This document shows positions 51,101 to 59,957 of a stretch of DNA of 64,000 bases, piece by piece. The notes beneath the pieces are model-generated. The model was given only the letters and a program-made list of their open reading frames with translations, searched no databases and was not told the origin of the DNA. How positions within the stretch are numbered: position 1 is the first letter of the stretch; each line of letters begins with the position of its first letter. The DNA is from Desulfobacterales bacterium. GTDB lineage: Bacteria; Desulfobacterota; Desulfobacteria; Desulfobacterales; Desulfosarcinaceae. The position numbers and the translations under genes were made by a program. The stretch covers positions 1 to 64,000 of the forward strand of contig JACRDD010000038.1 in the NCBI GenBank assembly GCA_016218685.1, in the 5' to 3' direction.

Positions 51101-51434
51101 CCCATTCGGCACACTCCTTGGCGATGGCTTTTTGAGTCAGTTGATTTTTCAGACGGATCTCAAACTCAGTGCCGTACAAGCTGCTTTCCCGTTGCAGCTT
51201 GGGGATGAAGAATTCCCGTTTTTCTTTTTTCAGTTTATCCGTGACCTGATCGGGGACGAAGGTGGGGGATGTAAAGATGAATTCAAGCGACTTGATCTTT
51301 GACAGCTCCGCTTTAAGGGCTTCGTAGGCATAGATGGAAAAACAAGAGGCGGCTATCTTTAATTTTGAGTTGGGGCCGATGGTTCGTTTGAGGCTGTCAC
51401 CTAAGAAATGATTGATGTTGTCTATGATTTCCAT
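48159..51434 (-). CDS. SNF2-family helicase with PLD-like N-terminal region
   Basis: 1091 aa. The first ~120 residues (KLKIAASCFSIYAYEALKAELS, then FIFTSPTFVPD) resemble the phospholipase-D-like fold seen in some defence helicases, but no HKD motif is visible. The helicase core has FNFQRDAAVG, GLGKT (279-283), VVIDESHNFR, SATPVNNRF and IIQRFGRIDRIGS. An acidic insertion lies near 620-650. It starts the restriction operon. It may be the sensor or motor of the extended system. Promoter candidate at 51508-51536. Confidence 0.9.
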   Translation of the reverse strand: MEIIDNINHFLGDSLKRTIGPNSKLKIAASCFSIYAYEALKAELSKIKSLEFIFTSPTFVPDQVTDKLKKEKREFFIPKLQRESSLYGTEFEIRLKNQLTQKAIAKECAEWVRAKTTFKSNRTNSPMQQFICVDDERTSSVYLPLQGFTAVDLGYQKGNAVSNFVNNLTDTGSVATYLQLFNQIWQDKDKVEEVTASICDHIETAYQDNAPEFIYFLILYNIFNEFLEDISEDVLPNDRTGYQESLVWNKLFNFQRDAAVGIINKLESYNGCILADSVGLGKTFTALAVIKYYELRNKSVLVLCPKKLTDNWLNYNQNLVTNIFAKDRFNYTVLCHTDLQRERGYSLNIPLDRINWGNFDLVVIDESHNFRNNEIYRDRETRYQKLMNRVIKSGVRTKVLMLSATPVNNRFSDLRNQLALAYEGDPDNLNKRLHTEKDINEIFRRAQGAFNSWSKLPPEQRTPAAILEALDFDFFELLDSVTIARSRKHIQKFYDTKDIGPFPIRKKPLSFHCPLTSRSDVMGFNDIFNCLISLSMAVYAPFRYIFPSRLAKYEEIYDTLIMGGLSRLKQSDREKSLQALMTVNLLKRLESSVEAFRITLQKLQSHHQRVLAKIERFRKTGAADSFDDLSSALEYAEADEDELPDEEDATIGGKVQINLSDMDLDSWEFDLHTDLDTISRLFAEMRKITPAEDAKLTHLKALIQSKIENPINPGNRKILLFTAFADTAGYLYDNLAPYLRDGFQLHTAKVTGSGNYKSTLNRTYDFQSLLTLFAPIAKEKAVILPQETQQIDLLIGTDCISEGQNLQDCDFLVNYDIHWNPVRIIQRFGRIDRIGSRNSEIQLVNYWPDISLDDYINLKERVESRMVIADVTATGDDNVLRAEANDLAYRKAQLQRLQDEVIDLEDVKTGVSITDLGLNDFRMDLVNYVKNHGNLDGAPKGMHALAAAQPDKGLMPGVIFALRNTDQGVNVNQQNRLHPYYLVYILSNGEVLIRHTEVKKILDLLRTACKGQPEAIPQLFRPFNRETRDGRKMDAFSKLLGQSIHSMIETKEEKDIESLFTVGGTTALRNTISGLDDFELIAFLVVRDGAV

Positions 51435-51507
51435 GGCCGCCGAAACTCAATAAAATATAGGTAGATGCACCCGAGCGAGTATCGATAACAAATGTTGGAA
51501 TTATCAC

Positions 51508-51536
51508 AATAAACTTTAAAGTGGCGGCAAAGTCAA
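51508..51536 (-). promoter_or_regulatory. Candidate promoter of the restriction operon
   Basis: Minus-strand TTGACT, 17-bp spacer, TTTATT, about 74 nt upstream of the helicase start. It is back to back with the selenoprotein promoter, so the gap at 51,435-51,629 serves both directions. Confidence 0.4.
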
Positions 51537-51572
51537 GGCAATGCTTAAAAGCTATCCGGTCGGTTACGACAT

Positions 51573-51600
51573 TTGACATTGAGCCCGATTGCTTCATAAT
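51573..51600 (+). promoter_or_regulatory. Promoter of the DsbA-like selenoprotein gene
   Basis: TTGACA, 16-bp spacer, CATAAT (6/6 and 5/6). The predicted start is about 23 nt before the ATG at 51630, so this gene is expressed on its own. Confidence 0.65.
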
Positions 51601-51629
51601 GCCCGAAACTATTAAATTGAGGTAATCCC

Positions 51630-52247
51630 ATGCCGCCAGTTTTGGAAATCTTCTCGGACTACATCTGACCGTGGTGCTACTTCATTACCGGGCGTATTGA
51701 ACGAGCACAAAAAGAGTTGGATCTGACCGTTCGCTGGACGGCCTTTCCGCTGCACCCCGAAACGCCGGAAGCGGGCCGCAGCCTGGAAGATCTGTTTGCC
51801 GGCCGGGGCGTGGACATTCCGGCCGTCCTGGCCCGGCTCAAGAGCACGGCCGCAGGCCTGGGGCTGCCCTTTACCGCACGGTCCATGACCTACAACAGCC
51901 GCCGGGCCCAGGTGCTGGGCAAGTGGGCCGAGGCGGAGGGTCGGGGCGATGCGTTCCATCTCCTGGCCTTTGAAGCCTACTTTGCCCATGGCCGCAACAT
52001 CGCGCTTATGGATGTGCTCATGGAGCTGGCCGCGGCCGTTGGCCTGGACCCCCAGGTGGCCCGCACGGTCCTGGACGAGGGCCGGTTCGAAACCGCCGTG
52101 GATCAAGACTGGCAACGCAGCCGGGAGATGGGCATCACGGCCGTGCCCACCTTTCAAATGGGCGGCCGCCGCCTGGTGGGCGCCCACCCCTACGAGGCCA
52201 TCCGCGATCTGGCCCTGGCCGCCGGGGCAACGCCCCGCGGCGGCTGA
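51630..52247 (+). CDS. DsbA-family (FrnE-like) oxidoreductase with predicted selenocysteine at residue 13
   Basis: 205 aa when the in-frame TGA at 51666-51668 is read as Sec. The start MPPVLEIFSDYI-U-PWCYFITG is the DsbA/FrnE opening, where the family has Cys-Pro-Trp-Cys; here the first Cys codon is TGA and the second (Cys16) is kept. The rest is an intact thioredoxin fold with a helical insertion and the cis-Pro loop GITAVPTFQMGGRRLVGAHPYE. A Shine-Dalgarno GAGG lies 8 nt before ATG 51630, and a SECIS-like hairpin starts 5 nt after the TGA. An alternative reading, a nonsense-mutated pseudogene restarting near 51717, would lose the whole active site. Predicted cytosolic thiol-selenide oxidoreductase; substrate unknown. 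Confidence 0.85.
51674..51708 (+). promoter_or_regulatory. Bacterial SECIS element
   Basis: Stem-loop right after the Sec TGA: GTGCT/AGCAC (5 bp), AC/CG internal loop, TTCA/TGAA (4 bp), T/T mismatch, TAC/GTA (3 bp), apical loop CGGGC. The loop begins 20 nt after the TGA and has G as its second base. Both agree with the published bacterial SECIS consensus (loop 16-37 nt from UGA, a G among the first two loop bases). Confidence 0.8.
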
Positions 52248-52505
52248 ACCTTGCCCCGGCGCTTGCCGTGTTTAGGGTAACGCGCTTCCAATTCTTTCCT
52301 TTTTTTCATACCCCAATGGAACGCACGACGCCGTCCGGCATAGGCACAGTCGTCATGTTGGCGGACGCAACCCATCTCCATTACATCAGAATCGGCTGAG
52401 AGGCACCGTGGGCCGCAAGGGCGCGCCGCGTGCAGGCACGAAACCTGCTTATGGTAGCGAACGGTTCAAGCAATTTCACTGCATCTATCAAAGGAGGCAG
52501 ATCCC

Positions 52506-53057
52506 ATGCCCATGCCTTTAGGACATACCGCCATCGGTCTCGTGGCTTTCGAGACCGCCCAAACCACCCAGCGGCCGGGCAACCGCCTGGCGCTGTTCGC
52601 TTATATCACCCTCCTGGCCAACCTGCCCGACCTGGACATCCTCTTCGGGTTGCTGCTCACCGGCAACGGCAGTGCCTTTCACCGCGGCCCGACCCACAGC
52701 CTGCTGTTCGCCCTGGTGGCCGGGTACCTGGCCGCTTGGCTCATGCGGCGCTGGTCCCGCGGCCCGCAACTGGGTTTCGCCATGTGCGGGTTGCTGATCT
52801 TCTCCCACGTGGTTGCCGACATGCTCCTGACCAGTGCACCGGTGTCGCTCTTCTGGCCCCTGGAGCTGAATTTTTCCATGGGCTACAGCGATTGGGGCAA
52901 CGTGATCCAGTTGGCGATCTTCCAGAGCGTTCAGGACTTCGTCATCGCCGTCCTGGCCGGCATCTATCTTTTGATCCTGCGAAAAATGCGCGGCACCAGC
53001 GTGGTTCACGACCTGCTCATGGCTTTGGTCAGGCGCGGGGCCAGATCCACGCGATAA
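52506..53057 (+). CDS. YdjM-like membrane-bound metal-dependent hydrolase family protein
   Basis: 183 aa, four or five transmembrane segments. The N-terminal GHTAIGL and the loop HRGPTHSLLFALV carry the paired histidines of the YdjM/DUF457 family (inner-membrane proteins, LexA-regulated in E. coli). A further LIFSHVVADML supplies the second HxxxD-type ligands. AAAGGAGG precedes ATG 52506. No catalytic activity is firmly known for the family. It is separate from the selenoprotein gene by 258 nt. Confidence 0.8.
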   Translation: MPMPLGHTAIGLVAFETAQTTQRPGNRLALFAYITLLANLPDLDILFGLLLTGNGSAFHRGPTHSLLFALVAGYLAAWLMRRWSRGPQLGFAMCGLLIFSHVVADMLLTSAPVSLFWPLELNFSMGYSDWGNVIQLAIFQSVQDFVIAVLAGIYLLILRKMRGTSVVHDLLMALVRRGARSTR

Positions 53058-53072
53058 GCGGACTATCTTTCT

Positions 53073-53816
53073 TCAGGCATCCGTGCGCGCCAGGCGGCCG
53101 CCCAGCACTTTGTCTCCGGTGGGCCCGGGGCTGCCGCCCCTCGGTTCGATGGTGATGCCGAAGGCCTCGTAGCCGGCCATGGGCCGGGGCGAGCTCACCT
53201 TCAATTGGGCCTCGCCCTGGGCCGATACCGAAAAGACGCCGCCACTGGTGCGCCGGCCGTCGGCGATGAGCCAGAGCTGGTACTGCCGCTCGGCATCCAG
53301 GGCCGGCAACCCTTGCACCACCAGCATGCTCCAGGCCCCATCCTTGGCCATCAAGAGCGTGCCGCTGGCCCCGGGAGCCGCATCAGTAGGACGCAGGTGG
53401 ACCAGGTTCACGCTCTCCAGGCCGGAACCGGGACCGGAGGTGCGCACCTGGCGCCAGAGGTAGTAATTGGAAAGTCCCAGAATGAGGGTCAAGGCCGCGC
53501 CGGCCAGCAGCCCGATAGGCGCCAGCCGAGGCCAGCCGAACAACAACCGCGAAAACCAGGCGAACGGTCGCCGCACCCGCGGGCGGACCGGCGCCTGGAT
53601 GCGCCGCATGAGCCGTTGCTTCAACGCGTCGGGGGGCGCAACCCGCGGCGCGCCCAGCCCCAGTTGGACAACCACCGCCTCATAGTCGCCCGCCTCGGAT
53701 CGGCAGCGCTCACAATGGGCGAGATGGGCCGCGACCCGCTCGCGCGCGTCGGCCTCCAGAACGCCGAGCGCCAGGGAGGGCAAAAGCTCAAGGATTTGAT
53801 CACATTCACTGTTCAT
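53073..53816 (-). CDS. Anti-sigma factor, RskA/zinc-associated type
   Basis: 247 aa. The cytoplasmic N-terminus MNSECDQILELLPSLALGVLEADARERVAAHLAHCERC has the HxxxCxxC zinc-associated anti-sigma motif. One transmembrane helix follows (about 125-145, PIGLLAGAALTLILGLSNYYL), then an extracytoplasmic anti-sigma-K domain (LVVQGLPALDAERQYQLWLIADGRRTSGGVF). It holds the ECF sigma factor encoded upstream in the same direction. A longer frame starting at 53837 is possible. Confidence 0.9.
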   Translation of the reverse strand: MNSECDQILELLPSLALGVLEADARERVAAHLAHCERCRSEAGDYEAVVVQLGLGAPRVAPPDALKQRLMRRIQAPVRPRVRRPFAWFSRLLFGWPRLAPIGLLAGAALTLILGLSNYYLWRQVRTSGPGSGLESVNLVHLRPTDAAPGASGTLLMAKDGAWSMLVVQGLPALDAERQYQLWLIADGRRTSGGVFSVSAQGEAQLKVSSPRPMAGYEAFGITIEPRGGSPGPTGDKVLGGRLARTDA

Positions 53817-53886
53817 AACATTCCCGGACGGTTGCACTTCTGTTAAGCCATACGCACGCTGCGGCCTTTTGGATCTGGCCGGAGCG

Positions 53887-54471
53887 CTATTTTTCTCCCA
53901 AAACCACCTTTAATTGCTGCATGGCCGCGCGCATGCGCGTCTTGACCGTGCCCAGCGGCAAGGCCAGGGTTTGGGCGATCCGGCCATGGGCATAGCCTTT
54001 GAAATAGGCCAGGGCCAGCACCTGCCGCTGCGTCTCGGGAAGCTCCCGGAGGGCGCGAACCACCCGCCGTCGCTCTTCCCGCTCGACGACCTCCTCTTCC
54101 AGGTCACCGGGAGCCGAAAGCGAATCCAGCGCGGCATCGTCCCATTGGGGCCCACGCTGATCCGGGCGGGCCTGGATGCGCCGCAGGCGGTCGATGGCCT
54201 GGTGGCGGGCGATGGCCAGCAGCCAGGTGCGCACCGAAGCATTTTGGGCGTCGTACGTCGCCGCGTGCCGCCAGATCTGCACGAACACATCCAGGGTGGC
54301 CTCTTCGGCAGCGGCCGGTTCGCCTAAAACAGTTCGCGCCAGACCATAGACCGCGGCCTTGTGGCGCTCGTAGAACCGGTCGAAGGCACGCTCGTCGCCT
54401 TGGGCGATCCGGTTCATGAGGGCTGCATCTTCGCTGGGGCTCACGCGCTTATCCTGCTGAAGGTTCTTCAT
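53887..54471 (-). CDS. ECF sigma factor, SigK-like
   Basis: 194 aa. Region 2 is visible in AFDRFYERHKAAVYGLARTVLGEPAAAEEATLDVFVQIWRHA, region 4 in LPETQRQVLALAYFKGYAHGRIAQTLALPLGTVKTRMRAAMQQL. ATG 54471 is chosen because a promoter with TTGACA and TATGTT overlaps the longer frame, putting the transcript start only ~10 nt before this ATG. It is 71 nt upstream of the anti-sigma gene, the usual sigma/anti-sigma operon. Target genes are unknown; the divergent secreted-protein gene is a natural candidate. Confidence 0.92.
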   Translation of the reverse strand: MKNLQQDKRVSPSEDAALMNRIAQGDERAFDRFYERHKAAVYGLARTVLGEPAAAEEATLDVFVQIWRHAATYDAQNASVRTWLLAIARHQAIDRLRRIQARPDQRGPQWDDAALDSLSAPGDLEEEVVEREERRRVVRALRELPETQRQVLALAYFKGYAHGRIAQTLALPLGTVKTRMRAAMQQLKVVLGEK

Positions 54472-54488
54472 GGCAAAGGTGTTGGGCA

Positions 54489-54516
54489 AACATAATGGAG
54501 GCCCCAATGCTGTCAA
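54489..54516 (-). promoter_or_regulatory. Sigma-70 promoter of the ECF sigma gene
   Basis: Minus-strand TTGACA, 16-bp spacer, TATGTT. It predicts a very short leader, which rules out the longer reading starting at 54516. Confidence 0.6.
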
Positions 54517-54613
54517 GGCGAATTAAATCCAATCCAAAACCGAACCGGCTGCGTATACCTAACCAAAACGCAAACAAAACACCTGCCCCACGGGGCTTTG
54601 AAAGGAGCTTGCC

Positions 54614-55033
54614 ATGAAAAAATTCTCCATACTTATGATGACCGTCACCCTCGGCGCATTGATCGCCTCCCTGGCCCTGGCCGATCACCATGCCATCAAA
54701 ACCGCCACCAAAGAAGGCCTGGGCACCTACCTGACCGATGCCAAGGGCATGACCCTCTACTGGTTCGCCAAGGATGCTGCCGGAACCAGCAACTGCGACG
54801 CCGGCTGCCTGGAAAAATGGCCGATCTATCAACGCGACACGGTGGCCCCGCCGGCCGGGGTCAACGCCGCGGATTTCGGCACCATCACCCGGGCCGACGG
54901 CCAGAAGCAGACCACCTTCCGCGGCTGGCCGCTTTACTACTTCGTGATGGACAAAGCCGCGGGCGACACCAAGGGCCAGGGCGTCAAAGAGGTCTGGTTC
55001 GTCATCGACCCGGCCAAATTCCCACCCAAATAG
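54614..55033 (+). CDS. Secreted Lipoprotein_15-type repeat protein
   Basis: 139 aa. Signal peptide MKKFSILMMTVTLGALIASLALA, then two copies of the family repeat: TYLTDAKGMTLYWFAKDAAGTSNCDAGCLEKWP and TRADGQKQTTFRGWPLYYFVMDKAAGDTKGQG, ending in WFVIDPAKFPPK. Proteins of this type (PF03640) are predicted secreted proteins of unknown function. AAAGGAG precedes the ATG. It is divergent from the ECF sigma/anti-sigma operon, so it may be in that regulon. Confidence 0.85.
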   Translation: MKKFSILMMTVTLGALIASLALADHHAIKTATKEGLGTYLTDAKGMTLYWFAKDAAGTSNCDAGCLEKWPIYQRDTVAPPAGVNAADFGTITRADGQKQTTFRGWPLYYFVMDKAAGDTKGQGVKEVWFVIDPAKFPPK

Positions 55034-55056
55034 CACCTGCCCGCCGGCCCGAGGTA

Positions 55057-55089
55057 CCCGGCGTCCGCTCCCCGCGGGCGGATGCCGGG
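55057..55089. other. Strong GC-rich hairpin downstream of the secreted-protein gene
   Basis: CCCGGCGTCCGC / GGGCGGATGCCGGG, about 12 bp with one G-U or mismatch. No T-run follows, so it could be an mRNA 3'-end stabiliser or Rho-type end rather than an intrinsic terminator. A weaker hairpin AGGGGC / GCCCCT lies at 55204-55221, before ettA. Confidence 0.4.
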
Positions 55090-55271
55090 CCGTCCGTGAC
55101 GCCCTGCCCGCCTAAAAAGCATTGATTTTATAGCCCTGTCGTTTTACACAGGACGCTATCAGCGGTTTTCAAACGCTAACCCGGAGCAGGTACTTTCCTT
55201 GCAGAGGGGCCGGGCCGCCCCTTTCATATTCAGACCATACCCCCAATCGATCCGTCAGGAGGCGTCATTCC

Positions 55272-56951
<1,680 letters not shown>

Positions 56952-56975
56952 AAAAAATAATCCGGGAGGCACGCC

Positions 56976-57230
56976 ATGAAAAACGACCGACGCATCACCA
57001 TCGCCTTTACCGACGGCACCGACATGCAATTCGAGTTTCCCAAGCAGATCGACGATCCCAGCAAGATCGTCACGGCCCTGCGCGGCACGCTGAAGGAACA
57101 ACTGCTGGTCATCGAGGTCGAGGGCGCCATGTACACGATCCCCTACAACAATGTGAAGTACATCCGGGTGTCGCCCTGCCCGGACAAGCTGCCCGAAACG
57201 GCCATCACCGGCGCCCGCCTGAAGGAGTGA
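56976..57230 (+). CDS. Small protein of unknown function
   Basis: 84 aa. MKNDRRITIAFTDGTDMQFEFPKQ starts a beta-rich fold, with EGAMYTIPYNNVKYIRVSPCPDKLPE near the end. GGGAGG precedes the ATG, and the gene fits between ettA and the HD-GYP gene with short gaps, so it is probably co-transcribed. No family name can be given. Confidence 0.75.
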   Translation: MKNDRRITIAFTDGTDMQFEFPKQIDDPSKIVTALRGTLKEQLLVIEVEGAMYTIPYNNVKYIRVSPCPDKLPETAITGARLKE

Positions 57231-57255
57231 AGCCCAGACAGATGAAGGAGGCGCT

Positions 57256-58599
57256 ATGCCGGAAACCGCCAAGCCGTCCCGATCGTTATCCGCCTTCGTC
57301 TACCGCACCCTGGCCCTGCGCGTCGTGGCGACCGGCCTGCTCATCGCCCTGGCCTTCGGCCTTTTGATCTACGCCACCCAGTCCCGGAACATCGGCCAAA
57401 ACGTGGTCGAAGACGCCCTGAACCGTTTGGACCTGCTGGTCTACCACACCCGCCAACTGGCCGAGCAGCAGGGCCTCGCGCCCGAGGAGGCCTTCCGGCA
57501 ACTGCTCGCCGGGGGCCGCCTGCCGATCCGCCCCCGCCAGCATTACGGCGATTTCGTCTACGCCCTTTTCTATACATCCGCCGGCGAAAAAAAAGGGGTC
57601 TTCAAAGCGGCCGATGACCCCCGGGCCGACCTGGCCCAACGCTTCGTGAGCACCACCGAGAGCCGTTTTCCTTCCCCCGAAGCGCCCTTTCACCAGGTCG
57701 AGCGCCTGGAGGGCCGGCCCTACATCCATCTGGTGGTCGCCGTGCAGACCCCGGAGCATGCCGTCATCGGCCATGCCGAAGCCATGTTCGCCCTGTCGGA
57801 CCTTACGGCGGCCCAGGTGCGCAAGAACACCTTCCGCTCCATCGGCTACATGCTGCTCGTGGTACTCTTCACCACGGCCATGCTCTACCCGGTGATTCTG
57901 ACCCTGACCCGCCGCCTGGCCCGCTATTCGGAAACGCTGCTGGATTCCAACCTGGAGACGCTCTCCGTGCTCGGCAGCACCATTGCCAAGCGCGACAGCG
58001 ACACCGATGCCCACAACTACCGGGTGACCCTCTATGCGGTGCGCATGGCCGAGACCCTGGGCATGGAAAAAGCATCCATGCAGCGCCTGATCAAGGGCGC
58101 CTTCCTCCACGACGTGGGCAAGATCGGCATCCGCGACGAGATCCTGCTCAAGCCCGGCCGCCTGGACGAAAAGGAGTATGCCGTCATGAAGACCCATGTG
58201 AACCACGGCGGCGACATCGTCCAGCGCTCGGCGTGGCTCCAGGAGGCGTCCGATGTGGTCAGCGCCCATCACGAGAAGTACGACGGCAACGGTTATCCCA
58301 AGGGCCTGAAGGCCGAAGAGATCCCCCTGGCCGCGCGGATTTTCGCCATCGTCGATGTCTTCGACGCCTTGAATTCCAAACGTCCCTACAAAAAGCCCCT
58401 CTCCCTGCAAGAGACCATGCAGATCCTGGAGCAGGGCAAAGGCTCCCATTTCGACCCGCGCCTGGTGGAGTTGTTCGCCACCCTGGCCCCGGCGCTCTAC
58501 CGGGAGTTCAGCGATAAGGAGGGCGAACCGCTCAGGGCCGCCCTGGCGGCGATCACCCACAAATACTTCTCCGCGGGCATCGAGACCCTGACCTATTGA
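57256..58599 (+). CDS. Membrane HD-GYP domain phosphodiesterase
   Basis: 447 aa. An N-terminal transmembrane helix (about 19-41), an extracytoplasmic sensor of ~130 residues, a second helix (about 195-215, GYMLLVVLFTTAMLYPV), then an HD-GYP domain with HDVGKIGIRDEILLKPGRL, HHEKYDGNGYP and DVFDALNSKRPYKKPL. The HD and GYP signatures indicate hydrolysis of c-di-GMP or a related dinucleotide. No PAS or GGDEF part is fused. AGGAGG precedes the ATG. Confidence 0.93.
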   Translation: MPETAKPSRSLSAFVYRTLALRVVATGLLIALAFGLLIYATQSRNIGQNVVEDALNRLDLLVYHTRQLAEQQGLAPEEAFRQLLAGGRLPIRPRQHYGDFVYALFYTSAGEKKGVFKAADDPRADLAQRFVSTTESRFPSPEAPFHQVERLEGRPYIHLVVAVQTPEHAVIGHAEAMFALSDLTAAQVRKNTFRSIGYMLLVVLFTTAMLYPVILTLTRRLARYSETLLDSNLETLSVLGSTIAKRDSDTDAHNYRVTLYAVRMAETLGMEKASMQRLIKGAFLHDVGKIGIRDEILLKPGRLDEKEYAVMKTHVNHGGDIVQRSAWLQEASDVVSAHHEKYDGNGYPKGLKAEEIPLAARIFAIVDVFDALNSKRPYKKPLSLQETMQILEQGKGSHFDPRLVELFATLAPALYREFSDKEGEPLRAALAAITHKYFSAGIETLTY

Positions 58600-58608
58600 T
58601 GGCCTTGC

Positions 58609-58640
58609 ATAGGACCAAGGTCCTATAGGCCGAGGGGCCT
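58609..58640. other. Two adjacent small hairpins after the HD-GYP gene
   Basis: ATAGGAC/GTCCTAT (7 bp, loop CAAG) directly followed by AGGCC/GGCCT (5 bp, loop GAGG). They lie 10 nt after the stop codon and may end or protect the mRNA; no T-run. Confidence 0.4.
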
Positions 58641-58780
58641 CAACCTTGATAGAGAGCGGGTATTCTGGCATTTCCTTGCTGAACGCACCCTGGTGACCGC
58701 ATCCGTCCCGAATGGTCTGATTCTCTTCGTTCCACTCAGCCCATGAGCACCCAAGAAACTTTCAATAGGAGGGCGAGGTG

Positions 58781-59842
58781 ATGTATCGAAAGGGAGCTCT
58801 ATTGCTTGCGGGAATCTTAGGCCTCTCAGCCTGCGCCGGTTTCGGGCCGACGACCGTCTCCCGGGACCGCTTCGACTACAACGCGGCCATTTCCGATTCG
58901 TGGAAACGCCAGATGCTGTATAACCTGATCAAAATCCGCTACGGAGATGCCCCGGTCTTCCTGGATGTCTCCTCGGTGATCAGCCAGTACCAGATCGGCG
59001 GCCAGATCAGTCTGGGCGCGACGCTCAACAACAATCCCTGGAGCACCTCCGAAACCCTGGGGGCCACCGGCAATTATGTCGAGCGCCCGACCATCACCTT
59101 CACCCCGGTCATCGGCGACAAATTCGCCCGCAGCCTGATGTCCCCCATTCCTCCCTCGGCCATCCTCAGCCTCGTCCAGGGCGGCTATCCGGTGGACCTG
59201 GTCTTCCGGTTGCTGGTCCACGAGATCAACGGATTGCGCAATCGCTTTGGCGGCGATATGCGGGCCTATGCCACCGACCCCGAGTTTTTGGCCCTGGTCC
59301 AGAAAATGAGACAGATCCAGTTGGCCGGGGCCATCGGGATGCGCCACACGAAAGTAGACAAACAAGAGGCCGCCTTGTTGGTGATCCGGGGAAAAGCGGA
59401 CCCGGCCATCGACGCCATGTCCAGGGAGGTCCGGGGTATTTTGGGCTTGGACCCCCAGGCCAGCGAATTTCGGGTAGCGTATGGCGCCATTCCCAGGGAC
59501 AACCAAGAGATCGCGATCCTGACCCGCTCGATCCTGGAAGTGCTCGTGGACATCTCCACGGATATCGAAGTGCCCGCCTCGGATGTGGAGGAAAAAAGGG
59601 TTTCGCCCACCTTCGCGGAAACGGTGGCCGGCGAGAAGGTCGCCCCCATGATCCGGATTCAAAGTTCGCCGGAAAAACCGGCCGAGGCCTTCGTGTCGGT
59701 GGCCTATCGCAACGCCTATTTCTGGATCGACGACCGGGATTTGCGTTCCAAAAAATTATTTACCTTTTTGATGTTTGTCTTTACCCTGGTGGAGACGGGG
59801 GATAAAGGCAGCACGCCCGTCGTGACCATTCCCACCGGATAG
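58781..59842 (+). CDS. Lipoprotein of unknown function
   Basis: 353 aa. Signal peptide with lipobox GLSAC, followed by FDYNAAISDSWKRQMLYNLIKIRYGDAPVFLDVSSV, a segment found in a family of bacterial lipoproteins without known role, and a long mature region rich in beta structure. The ATG at 58781 is preferred over the GTG one codon earlier because AGGAGG fits it. Outer- or inner-membrane location is not clear. A single gene. Confidence 0.75.
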   Translation: MYRKGALLLAGILGLSACAGFGPTTVSRDRFDYNAAISDSWKRQMLYNLIKIRYGDAPVFLDVSSVISQYQIGGQISLGATLNNNPWSTSETLGATGNYVERPTITFTPVIGDKFARSLMSPIPPSAILSLVQGGYPVDLVFRLLVHEINGLRNRFGGDMRAYATDPEFLALVQKMRQIQLAGAIGMRHTKVDKQEAALLVIRGKADPAIDAMSREVRGILGLDPQASEFRVAYGAIPRDNQEIAILTRSILEVLVDISTDIEVPASDVEEKRVSPTFAETVAGEKVAPMIRIQSSPEKPAEAFVSVAYRNAYFWIDDRDLRSKKLFTFLMFVFTLVETGDKGSTPVVTIPTG

Positions 59843-59957
59843 GCCGTACTTCTTCTTCCTGGCTCTCGCTGCGCGGGCTCCACAGACAAGTATTCTTATA
59901 AGCCGTTTTGGCAACCATACTTTCAGCCACATATGCAGACACCAAAGGAGGCTTGGA

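Noticed and set aside
40118..51629. Direct repeats or att sites bounding the island
   Set aside because: No convincing direct repeats, integrase gene or tRNA at either edge were found; the boundary is set by gene content only.
52190..52381. Minus-strand ORF of 63 codons, rich in Arg, Lys and Cys, after the selenoprotein gene
   Set aside because: It overlaps the selenoprotein 3' end, has no ribosome site, and its non-overlapping part is too short to support a family; kept out of the features.
54541..54560. GAACC and CGTATA upstream of the secreted-protein gene as an ECF promoter
   Set aside because: They are only 5 bp apart; ECF promoter boxes are about 16 bp apart.
58676..58690. TGGCATTTCCTTGCT resembling a sigma-54 promoter
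   Set aside because: The GG to GC spacing is 9 instead of 10 bp, and no enhancer-binding protein is nearby.
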